Assembly: GCA_964586765.1 (NCBI GenBank)
Contig: CAZPHN010000010.1
Coordinates: 3,655-67,654, forward strand
Length of the DNA stretch: 64,000 nucleotides
Direction: 5' to 3'
Origin: UBA3263 sp964586765
GTDB taxonomy: Bacteria; Bacteroidota; Bacteroidia; Bacteroidales; Muribaculaceae
Shown here: piece after piece, positions 43,716-52,316 of the stretch
How positions within the stretch are numbered: the stretch's first letter is position 1
Layout: each line of letters begins with the position of its first letter
Notes under the pieces: generated by a model
What the model was told of the DNA's origin: nothing
Databases searched by the model: none
The model's input: only the letters and a program-made list of their open reading frames with translations
Translations under genes and position numbers: made by a program

Positions 43716-46700
43716 ATGAAGAAATCTATTGCGATTTTGTCAATGGCACTTCTGGCGGGTAACGCCTATGCCGCTGACGTACTTGAAGCCGGCACTCAGG
43801 AGGCTCCCAAGTACTATGTAATTAAGGCTAACCGAGGCCTGCCGTTTGTGACTTTTACGCCCGACAAGAAGAATAATGACGGCGCAAAAACCACTCTCTA
43901 TCGAGCCGATGAACTGAGCGAGTATGCTGTTTGGGCAGTTATTCCCGGCTCCGAAGAAGGCACGGTTAACATCTACAACTACACCACCCGTAACAGCAAG
44001 AACAAAGCTTACATGTTCTCCTTCATCGAGAAGAATGGCAATATGTTCGATGGTGTCTTAAACAGTGGTATTGCAACCACCGATAGTAAACCACAAGACG
44101 TTTATACCTTGGATAACGGTAATGGTTCATATGGTCTTGCCCTTATGTCCAAAAATGGCTATTACAATTACGGTAGCGAAGGCTACTATGGTCTGGATGC
44201 AACCGGAGGTGATTCACAGTTTCTCGGCAACTGGTGGAGTTGTGGTGATAACGGCACCCAGTGGTGGTTCTATTCCTTTGATGATTCCAATGGAGTTGAG
44301 TCCGGACTTGAAGGCGTGAAGCATGCCATGATGAAATCAATGGTTGATGAGTATGTTGGTTATTTCCAAAAATATAAAGAGGGAATCCCTTATGTCGAAA
44401 CTTCTCTCCAAGAAGGTATCGATGCTCTCACCCAACTTGAGTATTCCGATGATTATGCTACACAGATTACCGATATTTGGACACAATATATTAGTGAAGC
44501 AAACTCTACATTGGAATCTTTTTTCAGTGGGAAAATATGCTCATTGAGGAATATGCGCCGAGCTGACAGCGGTAAAAACTCATATATCGCAGTAAATTTG
44601 GCAGATGACAACTATATGCCTGTTGTTTCAATGGCGGACTTTAATGCCCAGTTTACATTCGAACCTGCTGATGACTACGGTGGTTATAAACTGTATAATG
44701 CCAATACTGAGACATACATTGGTGCAAGTTTTACTCCTGTTGAAACAGAAGATGATGCACTGACGGTTTATCCTGTCCTAAATTCAAACGGCGGATACTT
44801 CGGCATATCCTTCCCCTTTAATGAAAATAAGACCGGTAATGGTTTTAATGAAAACAATCAGGTAGACCCTACCGGAGGTGTACTTACGTCATGGAGTATT
44901 AACGACGGTGGCTCAATATGGTCTGTTTCAGTGGTAGACGTACAGGCCGCGCTTAATGATGCAATCAGCAGTGTGAAGAACGTTCTGGAACCATATATCC
45001 CGAATGTACCCGAAAGTATCGCTGAGATTCTGCAGGCTGCGGTCGATAAAGCTGATGAGCTTGAATATGACGCTAATCTTGCAGCTAATGCCGAGGCACT
45101 GCGCACTAACGCTATTGCCGATGGTAATGCCCTTCTCGAAACTATCTTTAGCGGGAAAGTGCTCACATTGAAAAATTTGCGCCGAGCTGCTCTCAATCTT
45201 AATCCATATATTGCTGCAAATGTGGCAGAAAACGGATATTGGCCCGTAGCTTCAACGGCTGATCTTAATACTCAATTTACATTCAAATCTGTTGGTGACG
45301 GCGGTTATAAGCTGTATAATGCCAATACTGAGACATATATTGGCGAAAACCTCACCCCTGAATCCGATAGAGTTGACGGCATGATGGTTTATCCTGTTCT
45401 AAATTCCAACGGCGGATATTATGGTATCGCTTTCCCATTTGATGAAAACAAAACAGGTAATGGTTTAAACGAGAATACGTCTTATGGTCAACTTACCTCA
45501 TGGAGTATTAACGACGGAGGTTCAATATGGTCTGTTGCAGTAGCAGATGAACAGGAAACGTTGCAAGGAGCTATCGATATTGTACGAACCGTTTTGGAAC
45601 CTTATATTCCGAATGTACCTTCTGAAATTGCCGAGATTTTCCAAACGGCGATTAATGATGCTTCTAACCTCGAATGTGATGAAAATATTGTTGAAAATGC
45701 ACGAGTGCTGCGCGATAAAGCTCTTGCAGACGCCAACGATTTCCTGAAGAATAATCTGGGCGGAAAAAGATGGGCAATAAAAAGCGCGAATTGCGGCTAC
45801 GTCTACACTTATCCTGAAGTTATTGAAGGCGGATATGCTCACTTAATGGCTTTAATCGCACAAGAAACTGAAGAGTGTATCTATGACTTCATAAAATCTA
45901 CAAAAGGCGGATATATGATTTATAGCCAGTCATGTAAAGGATTTTTCGATAATTACGCATACACGAAGACAAGCTATTATGGACAATCTAATGAGTATTT
46001 TTTGGGACAGATTTCTTCTGCTTACGAAGAATACGCTATGGTAGCTCAACCAATATTGAATCACGTAGGCGATTATTATGGGATTAGCTTCCTATATGTT
46101 GATTCAGAGGGTGAGGAAAAATGTATCTATGCAACTGAAACCGGATTGCATCCGGGAACTCTTGACGAGGAAGATACTGATGCCGGTTCTATTTTCATAA
46201 TCACATACAAGGGTGCATCAGACGCTGAGCAAGATGTATTGCAGAGAGCTGTCAACATAGTTAAAGCAGCTCTGGAACCCTATATTCCGAATGTACCTTC
46301 TGAGGTTGCCGAGATTTTCCAAACGGCGATTAATGATGCATCTAACCTCGAAATTAATGAAAACACTATAGAGAATGCAAAAGCTCTGTGCGATAAAGCG
46401 ATTGCAGACGGCAACGACTTTCTGAAGAATAATCTTGGCGGAAAAAGATGGGCATTAAAAAGCGTTAATTTCGGCTACGTTAAAACCTATCCCGCAGTCA
46501 TTGAAGACGATAATATTCGCTCAATGCGTCTTTTTAGCGAAGAAGAAACCGAAGAGTGTATCTATGACTTCATCAAGACGGAAGAGGACGGCTATAAGAT
46601 TTATAGCACTGCGTCTAAAGGCTTTTTCTGGAAAGATTATAGTAACTCCTATAATGAGTTTTTTGTGACACAAATCTCTTCTATTTACGAAGAATCCGCT

Positions 46701-47687
46701 ATGGTAGCTCAACCTATATTGAATCAAGTAGGCGATTATTATGGAATCAGTTTCCACTATGTTGATTCAGATGGTAAAGAAAAATGTATCTATGCAACCG
46801 AAACCGGATTGCATCCGGGAACTCTTGCCGAGGGTAACTCTAATGCCGGTTCAATTTTCGCAATCGCAGACAAGGGTGAATCAGACGCTGAGCAAGATAT
46901 TAAACAAGATCTATTGCAGAGAGCTGTGAACATGGTACATGCTGCTTTAGAACCTTATATCCCGAATGTACCATCCGAGGTTGCCGATGTTTTCCAAACG
47001 GCGATTGATGACGCGTCCAACCTCGAATATAATGAAAACATTATAGCAGATGCAACAGCACTGCGCGATAATGCTATTGCAGATGGTAATGATATTCTGA
47101 AGAATAATCTTGGCGAAAAAAGATGGGCATTAAAAAGCGTAGACTACGGCTACGTTTACACTCATCCTGAAGTTATGGAAGACGATGATCTTCGCTTAAT
47201 GCAACTTTTTAGCAACCAAGAGAGCGAAGAGTGTATCTATGACTTTATCCCGGCGGAAGATGGCGGATATAAGATTTATAGCACTACATCTAAAGGCTTT
47301 TTCTTTGAATATGACAGTAAAATCTACAATGAATATTTTGTGGGGCAGATTCCTGCCGCTTTCGAAGAAAACGCTATGGTTGTACAACCTATATTGAATC
47401 AAGCAGGCGATAATTATGGAATCAGTTTCCACTTTGTTGATTCAAACGGTAAGGAAAAACGTATCTATGCAACTGAAACCGGATTGCATCCGGAAACCGT
47501 TGCTAAGAGAGATTTTAATACCGGTTCAATTTTCGCAATCGCAGACAAGGGTGCGTCAACCACTGAGATTGTTGAAGTAGAGAAGGCTGAGGCTGTTAAA
47601 GGTATATACGACCTCAGTGGTCGCAAACTCTCAGCCCCAGTTCGCGGCATCAACATCATCAACGGCAAAAAAATTCTTATTAAATAA
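43716..47687 (+). CDS. Large secreted repeat protein with type-IX-like sorting tail
   Basis: The 1,323-aa protein has a signal peptide (LLAGNAYAAD) and a unique N-terminal unit (about residues 20-200). A first repeat class, two copies near residues 271-400 and 479-620, has SGKxxxLxNxRRA, QFTF, GGYKLYNANTETYIG and PVLNSNGGYxGI. A second class, three copies spaced 225-226 residues from about 682, 908 and 1134, has LGxKRWAxKS, EECIYDFI, ATETGLHP and GSIFAI. Helical linkers read LEPYIPNVPxEVAxxFQTAI. The end VKGIYDLSGRKLSAPVRGINIINGKKILIK resembles a Por/type IX sorting signal. No enzymatic motif is visible; a surface binding or adhesion role is possible. Confidence 0.7.
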   Translation: MKKSIAILSMALLAGNAYAADVLEAGTQEAPKYYVIKANRGLPFVTFTPDKKNNDGAKTTLYRADELSEYAVWAVIPGSEEGTVNIYNYTTRNSKNKAYMFSFIEKNGNMFDGVLNSGIATTDSKPQDVYTLDNGNGSYGLALMSKNGYYNYGSEGYYGLDATGGDSQFLGNWWSCGDNGTQWWFYSFDDSNGVESGLEGVKHAMMKSMVDEYVGYFQKYKEGIPYVETSLQEGIDALTQLEYSDDYATQITDIWTQYISEANSTLESFFSGKICSLRNMRRADSGKNSYIAVNLADDNYMPVVSMADFNAQFTFEPADDYGGYKLYNANTETYIGASFTPVETEDDALTVYPVLNSNGGYFGISFPFNENKTGNGFNENNQVDPTGGVLTSWSINDGGSIWSVSVVDVQAALNDAISSVKNVLEPYIPNVPESIAEILQAAVDKADELEYDANLAANAEALRTNAIADGNALLETIFSGKVLTLKNLRRAALNLNPYIAANVAENGYWPVASTADLNTQFTFKSVGDGGYKLYNANTETYIGENLTPESDRVDGMMVYPVLNSNGGYYGIAFPFDENKTGNGLNENTSYGQLTSWSINDGGSIWSVAVADEQETLQGAIDIVRTVLEPYIPNVPSEIAEIFQTAINDASNLECDENIVENARVLRDKALADANDFLKNNLGGKRWAIKSANCGYVYTYPEVIEGGYAHLMALIAQETEECIYDFIKSTKGGYMIYSQSCKGFFDNYAYTKTSYYGQSNEYFLGQISSAYEEYAMVAQPILNHVGDYYGISFLYVDSEGEEKCIYATETGLHPGTLDEEDTDAGSIFIITYKGASDAEQDVLQRAVNIVKAALEPYIPNVPSEVAEIFQTAINDASNLEINENTIENAKALCDKAIADGNDFLKNNLGGKRWALKSVNFGYVKTYPAVIEDDNIRSMRLFSEEETEECIYDFIKTEEDGYKIYSTASKGFFWKDYSNSYNEFFVTQISSIYEESAMVAQPILNQVGDYYGISFHYVDSDGKEKCIYATETGLHPGTLAEGNSNAGSIFAIADKGESDAEQDIKQDLLQRAVNMVHAALEPYIPNVPSEVADVFQTAIDDASNLEYNENIIADATALRDNAIADGNDILKNNLGEKRWALKSVDYGYVYTHPEVMEDDDLRLMQLFSNQESEECIYDFIPAEDGGYKIYSTTSKGFFFEYDSKIYNEYFVGQIPAAFEENAMVVQPILNQAGDNYGISFHFVDSNGKEKRIYATETGLHPETVAKRDFNTGSIFAIADKGASTTEIVEVEKAEAVKGIYDLSGRKLSAPVRGINIINGKKILIK

Positions 47688-47746
47688 CCTCCCAATATAC
47701 CTAAAATAACCTCGCAAACATCTAATCACAAAAACATACACACTCC

Positions 47747-47782
47747 AATGGCAGCGGAAAAAATGTTCCGCTGCCATTTTTT
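47747..47782 (+). terminator. Terminator of the repeat protein gene
   Basis: A 13-bp stem (47747-47759 with 47766-47778), 6-nt loop and a T-tract lie 60 bp past the stop. Confidence 0.85.
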
Positions 47783-47807
47783 GCGGTCGAGGGGAGGGAT
47801 TAATGCG

Positions 47808-47815
47808 TAACTTTG
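47808..47815 (+). promoter_or_regulatory. -7 promoter box (TAACTTTG)
   Basis: Just past the terminator, TAACTTTG faces an intergenic region with no ORF. It starts the first RNA candidate there. No clear -33. Confidence 0.4.
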
Positions 47816-47818
47816 CAG

Positions 47819-47960
47819 TCGGATTTTGAGTCCGACAGAATGAGGTAAGCAATCCCATGTCAGGAAAAGAAATCCGGTTCAGAGCGTATTTCATTCGGTC
47901 TTGCCCGGCTAGCGACCTGCGGAGAGAGAATGATTTCCGCTCATTATCTGTAATATCCAA
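47819..47960 (+). ncRNA. Weak ncRNA candidate, one long closed helix
   Basis: A GTCGGA/TCCGAC hairpin (47818-47836) is followed by a larger element closed by AATGAG (47839-47844) and CTCATT (47940-47945). Inner GGTC/GACC (47897-47917) and GCGGA/TCCGC (47919-47940) helices are also present. The overall shape is 6S-like. No terminator is seen. Confidence 0.25.
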
Positions 47961-47980
47961 ATAAATTCAGTGATTTTTCG

Positions 47981-47988
47981 TACCTTTG
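47981..47988 (+). promoter_or_regulatory. -7 promoter box (TACCTTTG)
   Basis: Matches TAnnTTTG and sits in front of the short RNA with a strong terminator. Confidence 0.45.
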
Positions 47989-47991
47989 CAC

Positions 47992-48086
47992 TCAAATAAG
48001 TGTAGTTATCGGTTTTAGTCCCGGTTTCAGCACTATAAAAGGGAAAAAGAAGCCGTGCATTTTGTCTGCGCGGCTTCGCTTTTTTT
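47992..48086 (+). ncRNA. Candidate small RNA of about 95 nt with strong terminator
   Basis: From the promoter, a transcript of about 95 nt would end at a 10-bp stem (48050-48059 with 48067-48076, one G-U) followed closely by seven T (48080-48086). No ORF is credible in it. It is a good sRNA candidate by structure but has no recognised family. Confidence 0.45.
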
Positions 48087-48092
48087 GCACCT

Positions 48093-48199
48093 CGCCTTTC
48101 CGCTGACCGGGGAAAGGCGCACTCCGTTGCGCCGTAAGATTTTTCGCAAGAGAGAAACAAATTTTGCGGTCTACGGCTGACGGCGGTTCGGAGACCGCC
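48093..48199. other. Two GC-rich hairpins between the sRNA and the tRNA
   Basis: Stems of 9 bp (48093-48101 with 48111-48119) and 6 bp (48182-48187 with 48194-48199) lie here. Minus-strand frames are Arg/Lys/Ala-rich with no family, so I take them as spurious. Confidence 0.4.
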
Positions 48200-48252
48200 T
48201 TTCCTCTGCGTCGGCGTTTTTTTGCGAGGTTGTTAAAAATTTTGGTCAAAAA

Positions 48253-48284
48253 TTTGCGGGATTGAAAATGTTTGTTTAACTTTG
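48253..48284 (+). promoter_or_regulatory. tRNA promoter: TTTG (48253-48256) and TAACTTTG (48277-48284)
   Basis: Both elements are 20 bp apart, which fits the Bacteroidota -33/-7 arrangement. The tRNA starts 22 bp later. Confidence 0.8.
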
Positions 48285-48306
48285 CACCCGTCAAACGACA
48301 AAAGAC

Positions 48307-48380
48307 GGCGGGATAGCTCAGTTGGTTAGAGCGTCGGATTCATAACCCGGAGGTCCCGAGTTCAATTCTCGGTCCCGCTA
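48307..48380 (+). tRNA. tRNA with CAT anticodon (Met most likely)
   Basis: The cloverleaf is readable. It has an acceptor stem (48307-48313 with 48373-48379, G-U at the first pair), a D-arm with TAGCTCAGTTGG, the anticodon CAT at 48341-48343, and a T-arm with CCGAG/CTCGG around TTCAATT. CCA is not encoded. CAT may mean elongator tRNA-Met, initiator tRNA or tRNA-Ile2 with lysidine. The lack of the initiator-type first-pair mismatch argues against fMet. The anticodon stem has one A-C mismatch next to the loop. Confidence 0.9.
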
Positions 48381-48474
48381 CAAAATTCATGATGTTTGAC
48401 ACTTTATGGAATCCGTTAACGGCGTGATGCTGCGACGGATTCCGCTTTTTTTCATACCTCGAAATATAACCAAA

Positions 48475-49728
48475 ATGAAATATATAATCATAGCCATAGG
48501 TGACGAACTGCTTGCCGGACAGGTCACTGACACAAATTCCGGCGCGATTGCCCGCATGCTTGAGCCGGCGGGTTGGGAACTTCTGCGCGTGGAGGTAATT
48601 GCTGATACCGCCGACGCTTTAGAGGAAACACTGGGTCGCGCATTAGCAGATGCTCAGGTTGTATTGACAACCGGCGGATTGGGTCCCACAAAAGATGACC
48701 AGACCAAGCAGACGCTATGTCGACTTTTCGGTGCGAAACTTGTAGAGAGTCCCGAGGTTCTCGAAAACGTCAAGCGCGTAATCGAAGCACGTTCACTGAA
48801 ACTCAACGAGCTGACCGCACTACAGGCTATGGTGCCTGACAACGCCCGCATTATCCAGAACGAAGTCGGAACTGCACCCCTGCTATGGTTTGAACGCCCG
48901 GAGGACAGGGTTGTGGTATGTATGCCGGGCGTTCCGTTCGAGACACTGCAGATGATGGAGCGGCGCGTCCAACCCGCCCTACTCGAGCGTTTTCCCGCAA
49001 AGGAAACATTGGTCAGACACACCGTCGTGGCGTTCAATATATCTGAGAGCAAACTCGCCCAAGAGCTGGCACAATGGGAGTACGCCCTGCCTGAGTTTGC
49101 CCATCTGGCATACCTGCCCAAGCCGGGAGTAGTACGTCTGCGGCTTGACGGACATGGCTCAGAGGCGATTATCCCTGAAATGGAACGTCTGCGCAATGAG
49201 CTTATCCGCCTTATTCCACAGGGACACCTCATGGCGACGGAGGACATTACACCCGAAGAACGTCTGCTTGAGCTCCTGCGCGAGCGTAACCTGACCGTCT
49301 CGACGGCTGAAAGCTGTACCGGCGGCACAATCGCCGCGAGAATATGCTCCGTTGCCGGCGCGAGCCAATCGTTCCGCGGCGGAGTTGTGGCATACAGCAA
49401 CGAGCTGAAAACAGCAGCCTTAGGAGTCAATGCCGCCGATATCGCGTTAAATGGCGCAGTTTCCAAAGAGGTTGTCGAACAGATGGCACTTGGCGCAATC
49501 AGGCTTACCGGCAGCGATTTTGCCGTGGCTACATCGGGCATAGCCGGTCCCGGAGGAGGCACGGATGAAAAACCCGTCGGAACAGTATGGATGGCATTAG
49601 CTTCGCCCCGAGGGGTCCGCTCTGAGTGTCATCATTTTCCCGGAACACGCGACAGAGTAATTGACCGTACCGCAACAGCCGCAATTCTTGACATAATCAA
49701 GGAACTTTTAGGCTATACGGAGTGTTAA
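48475..49728 (+). CDS. cinA: CinA-family protein (nicotinamide-nucleotide amidohydrolase-like)
   Basis: The N-terminal MoCF-like domain begins MKYIIIAIGDELLAGQVTDTNSGAIARML (start at 48475) and continues with LTTGGLGPTKDDQTKQTLC. The C-terminal CinA domain has STAESCTGGTIAARICSVAGASQSFRGGVVAYSNELK and ATSGIAGPGGGTDEKPVGTVW. Length 417 aa is normal. In related bacteria CinA deamidates nicotinamide mononucleotide and hydrolyses ADP-ribose. A longer frame from 48406 gives a non-family extension. Confidence 0.93.
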   Translation: MKYIIIAIGDELLAGQVTDTNSGAIARMLEPAGWELLRVEVIADTADALEETLGRALADAQVVLTTGGLGPTKDDQTKQTLCRLFGAKLVESPEVLENVKRVIEARSLKLNELTALQAMVPDNARIIQNEVGTAPLLWFERPEDRVVVCMPGVPFETLQMMERRVQPALLERFPAKETLVRHTVVAFNISESKLAQELAQWEYALPEFAHLAYLPKPGVVRLRLDGHGSEAIIPEMERLRNELIRLIPQGHLMATEDITPEERLLELLRERNLTVSTAESCTGGTIAARICSVAGASQSFRGGVVAYSNELKTAALGVNAADIALNGAVSKEVVEQMALGAIRLTGSDFAVATSGIAGPGGGTDEKPVGTVWMALASPRGVRSECHHFPGTRDRVIDRTATAAILDIIKELLGYTEC

Positions 49729-49764
49729 AAATATAGAAAATTTCATCTCAACCTAAATTATGCC

Positions 49765-50454
49765 ATGAAAAAGACTGATTCGCCAATCTATCAGACAATA
49801 CTTGACCTCCCTCTTATAAAAGGAGTAAGTGCCTCACGCCTGACCGAAATAGCAGGACGTTACAAACTTAATTTTGTCAAGTATGCTCCCGGTGACATAC
49901 TGATTACGGAAGGCGAACAGTGTGAAAGCATAAAATTCATATTGTCAGGAAGTGTACTAACCAGAATTACGGCTCCCGACGGAGCAATATGCGTTGAGCA
50001 GACCCTGACCGCACCTCAGGTCATAGCCCCCGATTATCTCTTCGGGCGCATAACGGAATATCCCGGCAATGCTGAGGCTATGACTGCCGTTGGCATTATG
50101 GAAATATCGAAAGAAGAATATCGGAAGATGCTTGCCTCTGACTCCATCTTCCTTTTCAATTACCTCAATGCGGTATGCGCCCGCTCCCAGCGCGGAGCTC
50201 GCGGACTCATCGCTCTTGCATCCGCCGGCGCAATCGAGCGCATTGCATACTGGGTGATATGTCTCACTCAGGTAGGGTCGACCGATATCCGCATCAGCTC
50301 CGCCACGACCGACCTCCATAGCATCATAGGTATACCACTACCCTCTTGGCGCACAGCCATGAAGCGGCTGACCGAGTCAGGCATCATAACCGAGGACTCT
50401 CCGCGCTGCTTCACAGTCAACTCGCGTACCGCCCTCGTAAACATTGTATCATAA
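49765..50454 (+). CDS. Crp/Fnr-family transcriptional regulator
   Basis: The 229-aa protein has an N-terminal cyclic-nucleotide-binding-like beta-roll (YAPGDILITEGEQCESIKFILSGSVLTR) and a C-terminal helix-turn-helix (TDLHSIIGIPLPSWRTAMKRLTESGIITEDSPRCFTV). The beta-roll lacks the RxxxA(T/S) cAMP phosphate-binding stretch, so cAMP binding is doubtful. No Fe-S cysteine set is visible, so it is unlikely to be an oxygen-sensing Fnr. Targets are unknown. It follows cinA by 36 bp. Confidence 0.75.
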   Translation: MKKTDSPIYQTILDLPLIKGVSASRLTEIAGRYKLNFVKYAPGDILITEGEQCESIKFILSGSVLTRITAPDGAICVEQTLTAPQVIAPDYLFGRITEYPGNAEAMTAVGIMEISKEEYRKMLASDSIFLFNYLNAVCARSQRGARGLIALASAGAIERIAYWVICLTQVGSTDIRISSATTDLHSIIGIPLPSWRTAMKRLTESGIITEDSPRCFTVNSRTALVNIVS

Positions 50455-50459
50455 AAAAA

Positions 50460-50486
50460 GACCGTCCGGATGGTGGATGGACGGTC
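50460..50486. terminator. Hairpin terminator after the Crp-family gene
   Basis: An 8-bp stem GACCGTCC/GGACGGTC (50460-50467 with 50479-50486) is 5 bp past the stop. The U-tract is better in the minus direction (A-run 50454-50459) than plus, so its direction is uncertain. Confidence 0.5.
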
Positions 50487-50650
50487 AAAACACTTGAATT
50501 TTGGTTACGATGTCATTTATGTTATGTAGACTCGTGTTACCAATAAAACAATCCCTCCTCCCATAAAGTTCCCGCCCAAAAGTTAATTTGTGTAAAATCC
50601 TCATTTTTGAGCTTTTTTTCGGCTTAGATTTGATTTCACCCATCTTTCAC

Positions 50651-50681
50651 TTTGATTTCATCTCAATTTTATGTAACTTTG
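50651..50681 (+). promoter_or_regulatory. Strong promoter: TTTG (50651-50654) and TAACTTTG (50674-50681)
   Basis: Both consensus elements with exactly 19 bp between them. It is the best promoter in the window by inspection and drives the RNA described next. Between 50487 and 50650 I see no gene. Confidence 0.8.
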
Positions 50682-50684
50682 CAC

Positions 50685-51003
50685 CATCCAGTTAGCCCAG
50701 AGGGGAAAAACTAACTGGGTGGACTTATCAAAAGGCGTTACTTAACGTCTTGTCTTTCAAACTCAAATCTCGCAAATTTGTTTCCACGAAAAGACAGGGC
50801 AACGGGAACGCCCACATGGACTGTATAATAAAACCGTCACCAAACCACATGCTAATCCGTAAGGGATAGCTGTTTTGATGACAAATGGCAGATTATACAC
50901 ATCCGGGCGTGGGCTAACTGCGTTGCTTATCCTCGTGGAAGGCAATGCGAGAGCCTGAGTTTGGGATAAGTGACAAGTACAGACTCCCATGCCTTTTGTT
51001 TTT
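50685..51003 (+). ncRNA. Strong candidate ncRNA, about 319 nt, unrecognised family
   Basis: From the promoter the RNA folds into a 12-bp hairpin (50684-50695 with 50711-50722). A second domain is closed by GGCGTT/AACGCC (50734-50739 with 50807-50812), with inner TGTCTTT/AAAGACA (50751-50757 with 50790-50796). A third domain is closed by TGTATAAT/ATTATACA (50822-50829 with 50892-50899), with an ATCC-GTAA-GGAT hairpin. The last is closed by GGCGTGGG/CCCATGCC (50906-50913 with 50986-50993) and followed by TTTTGTTTTT. No RNase P, tmRNA, SRP or common riboswitch motif was found by eye. Confidence 0.6.
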
Positions 51004-51063
51004 ATGTATTATAGCCTGCTTTGGGGACGTCAGCAGGTAAAACTTATCCAATCGTATCATAAA

Positions 51064-51963
51064 ATGCGAGCACAATCTTTTCGGCGGCTGATTCTCGTTA
51101 TGTTACTATGTGTAACGTACTTTCCCATCTTTGCGCAGAAATCAGACAGGATTAAGCCACAGTGGTTACATTCATCCGTAAAACCGTCAAATAATACATT
51201 TACTTACGAAATCATCCACTCAAACTCAAGAACATTAACAGACGCCAGAACGCAAGCTCTTTCTGACCTATTAATTCAAAACGGACTTGAAAGCGGGCGC
51301 AAAGTCAAAACTGATATTGTAAGTACGACTGAGGAAAGACATACCTCACGCAATAATAGTGATGAGCTTTTTTCTAACGAAACAATAAAGATTAATACTC
51401 AAAGTGAAGGCGAGCCTGTAACTCTGACTGCAAAAAAGATTGATGAATACTGGGAACGTCGCTCTGACGGCTCATACAATCTTGCCACACTTTACGCTCG
51501 CTCTTCAGTAAACGGGACTCCACAATTCGACCATGTAAAACTCACCTCGAACTATGGGGTTCACGGACTTTGGCGTTCTGCTATAATTCCCGGCTGGGGT
51601 CAACTATATAAAGGCTCAACAACTAAAGGAAGTCTTATTTTAGGTGGGACGGCGATCTGTATCGGAGCTATTATCTATACAGACTGTATCCGCAACTCTT
51701 ATACTTCCAAAATATCCCAAACACATAGTGCATCACAAAAAAAAGCTTATGCTAACAGACGAACTACTTTTACCACGGGGCGAAACATATGCATAGGCAC
51801 ACTTGGTGCGCTATATGTTTATAATATCATTGATGCGATTGTCGCTCCCGGAGCCCGGCGTATCCTCACCTCACCAGCCGGGACAAATAAATATTCTTAT
51901 TTCTGGTCTCCCGTCGTCACGGATAACAACGGTATTGGCATTGTCGCTACAATTTCTTTCTAA
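51064..51963 (+). CDS. DUF5683-like membrane protein with secreted N-domain
   Basis: I start at ATG 51064 (MRAQSFRRLILVMLLCVTYFPIFAQ), a signal peptide. A longer frame runs into the RNA. The N-terminal half (about residues 25-160) is soluble, with repeated mixed strands. The C-terminal half has SAIIPGWGQLYKGSTTKGSLILGG, the DUF5683 core, and two membrane helices. Its function is unknown. It is followed by two lipoproteins with CarboxypepD_reg-like folds, spaced 14 and 8 bp. Confidence 0.65.
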   Translation: MRAQSFRRLILVMLLCVTYFPIFAQKSDRIKPQWLHSSVKPSNNTFTYEIIHSNSRTLTDARTQALSDLLIQNGLESGRKVKTDIVSTTEERHTSRNNSDELFSNETIKINTQSEGEPVTLTAKKIDEYWERRSDGSYNLATLYARSSVNGTPQFDHVKLTSNYGVHGLWRSAIIPGWGQLYKGSTTKGSLILGGTAICIGAIIYTDCIRNSYTSKISQTHSASQKKAYANRRTTFTTGRNICIGTLGALYVYNIIDAIVAPGARRILTSPAGTNKYSYFWSPVVTDNNGIGIVATISF

Positions 51964-51976
51964 TCCACTTATAAAT

Positions 51977-52309
51977 ATGAAACATTTTTTAGCAACTATT
52001 ACATTAAGCTTGTCACTTTTTGCACTATTCAGTTCATGCTCTCATGATGAATTGGACGTGTTCTCTACAATTTACGGTATGGTTTCAGACAATGATTCCG
52101 GAGCATCTATTTCAGGCGCAACCGTCATTCTCAGTCCAAGTGGGAAAACGCACACTACCGGCTCAGATGGTATGTATAAATTTTCGGAACTGGAAGAAAG
52201 GCAATATACCATAACCGTTCAAAAAAACGGATATTCTACCAATCGTAAAAATGTTACAATCGGGTCTGATGAAAAAATCGAAGTAAACATCTCAATCACT
52301 AAACTTTAA
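51977..52309 (+). CDS. Lipoprotein with CarboxypepD_reg-like domain
   Basis: The start at 51977 gives a signal peptide ending LFSSC (lipobox Cys 19 or so), then one carboxypeptidase-regulatory-like beta domain (TIYGMVSDNDSGASISGATVILSPSGKTHTTGSDGMYKFSELEERQYTITVQKNGYST). Length is 110 aa. This fold often occurs at the start of TonB-dependent receptors or in surface lipoproteins; here it stands alone. A longer upstream frame is not credible. Confidence 0.7.
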   Translation: MKHFLATITLSLSLFALFSSCSHDELDVFSTIYGMVSDNDSGASISGATVILSPSGKTHTTGSDGMYKFSELEERQYTITVQKNGYSTNRKNVTIGSDEKIEVNISITKL

Positions 52310-52316
52310 GAATGAA

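Noticed and set aside
47909..48294. Minus-strand frames rich in Arg, Lys and Ala in the intergenic region
   Set aside because: Low-complexity text, frames overlapping terminators and promoters, and no recognisable domain.
48654..49562. 302-codon minus-strand frame inside cinA
   Set aside because: Ser/Arg-rich mirror of a well-supported cinA gene.
50685..51003. RNase P RNA, tmRNA or SRP RNA as identity of the ncRNA
   Set aside because: The hallmark segments (such as GAGGAAAGTCC, a tag ORF with tRNA-like ends, and the GGAAG SRP loop) are absent.
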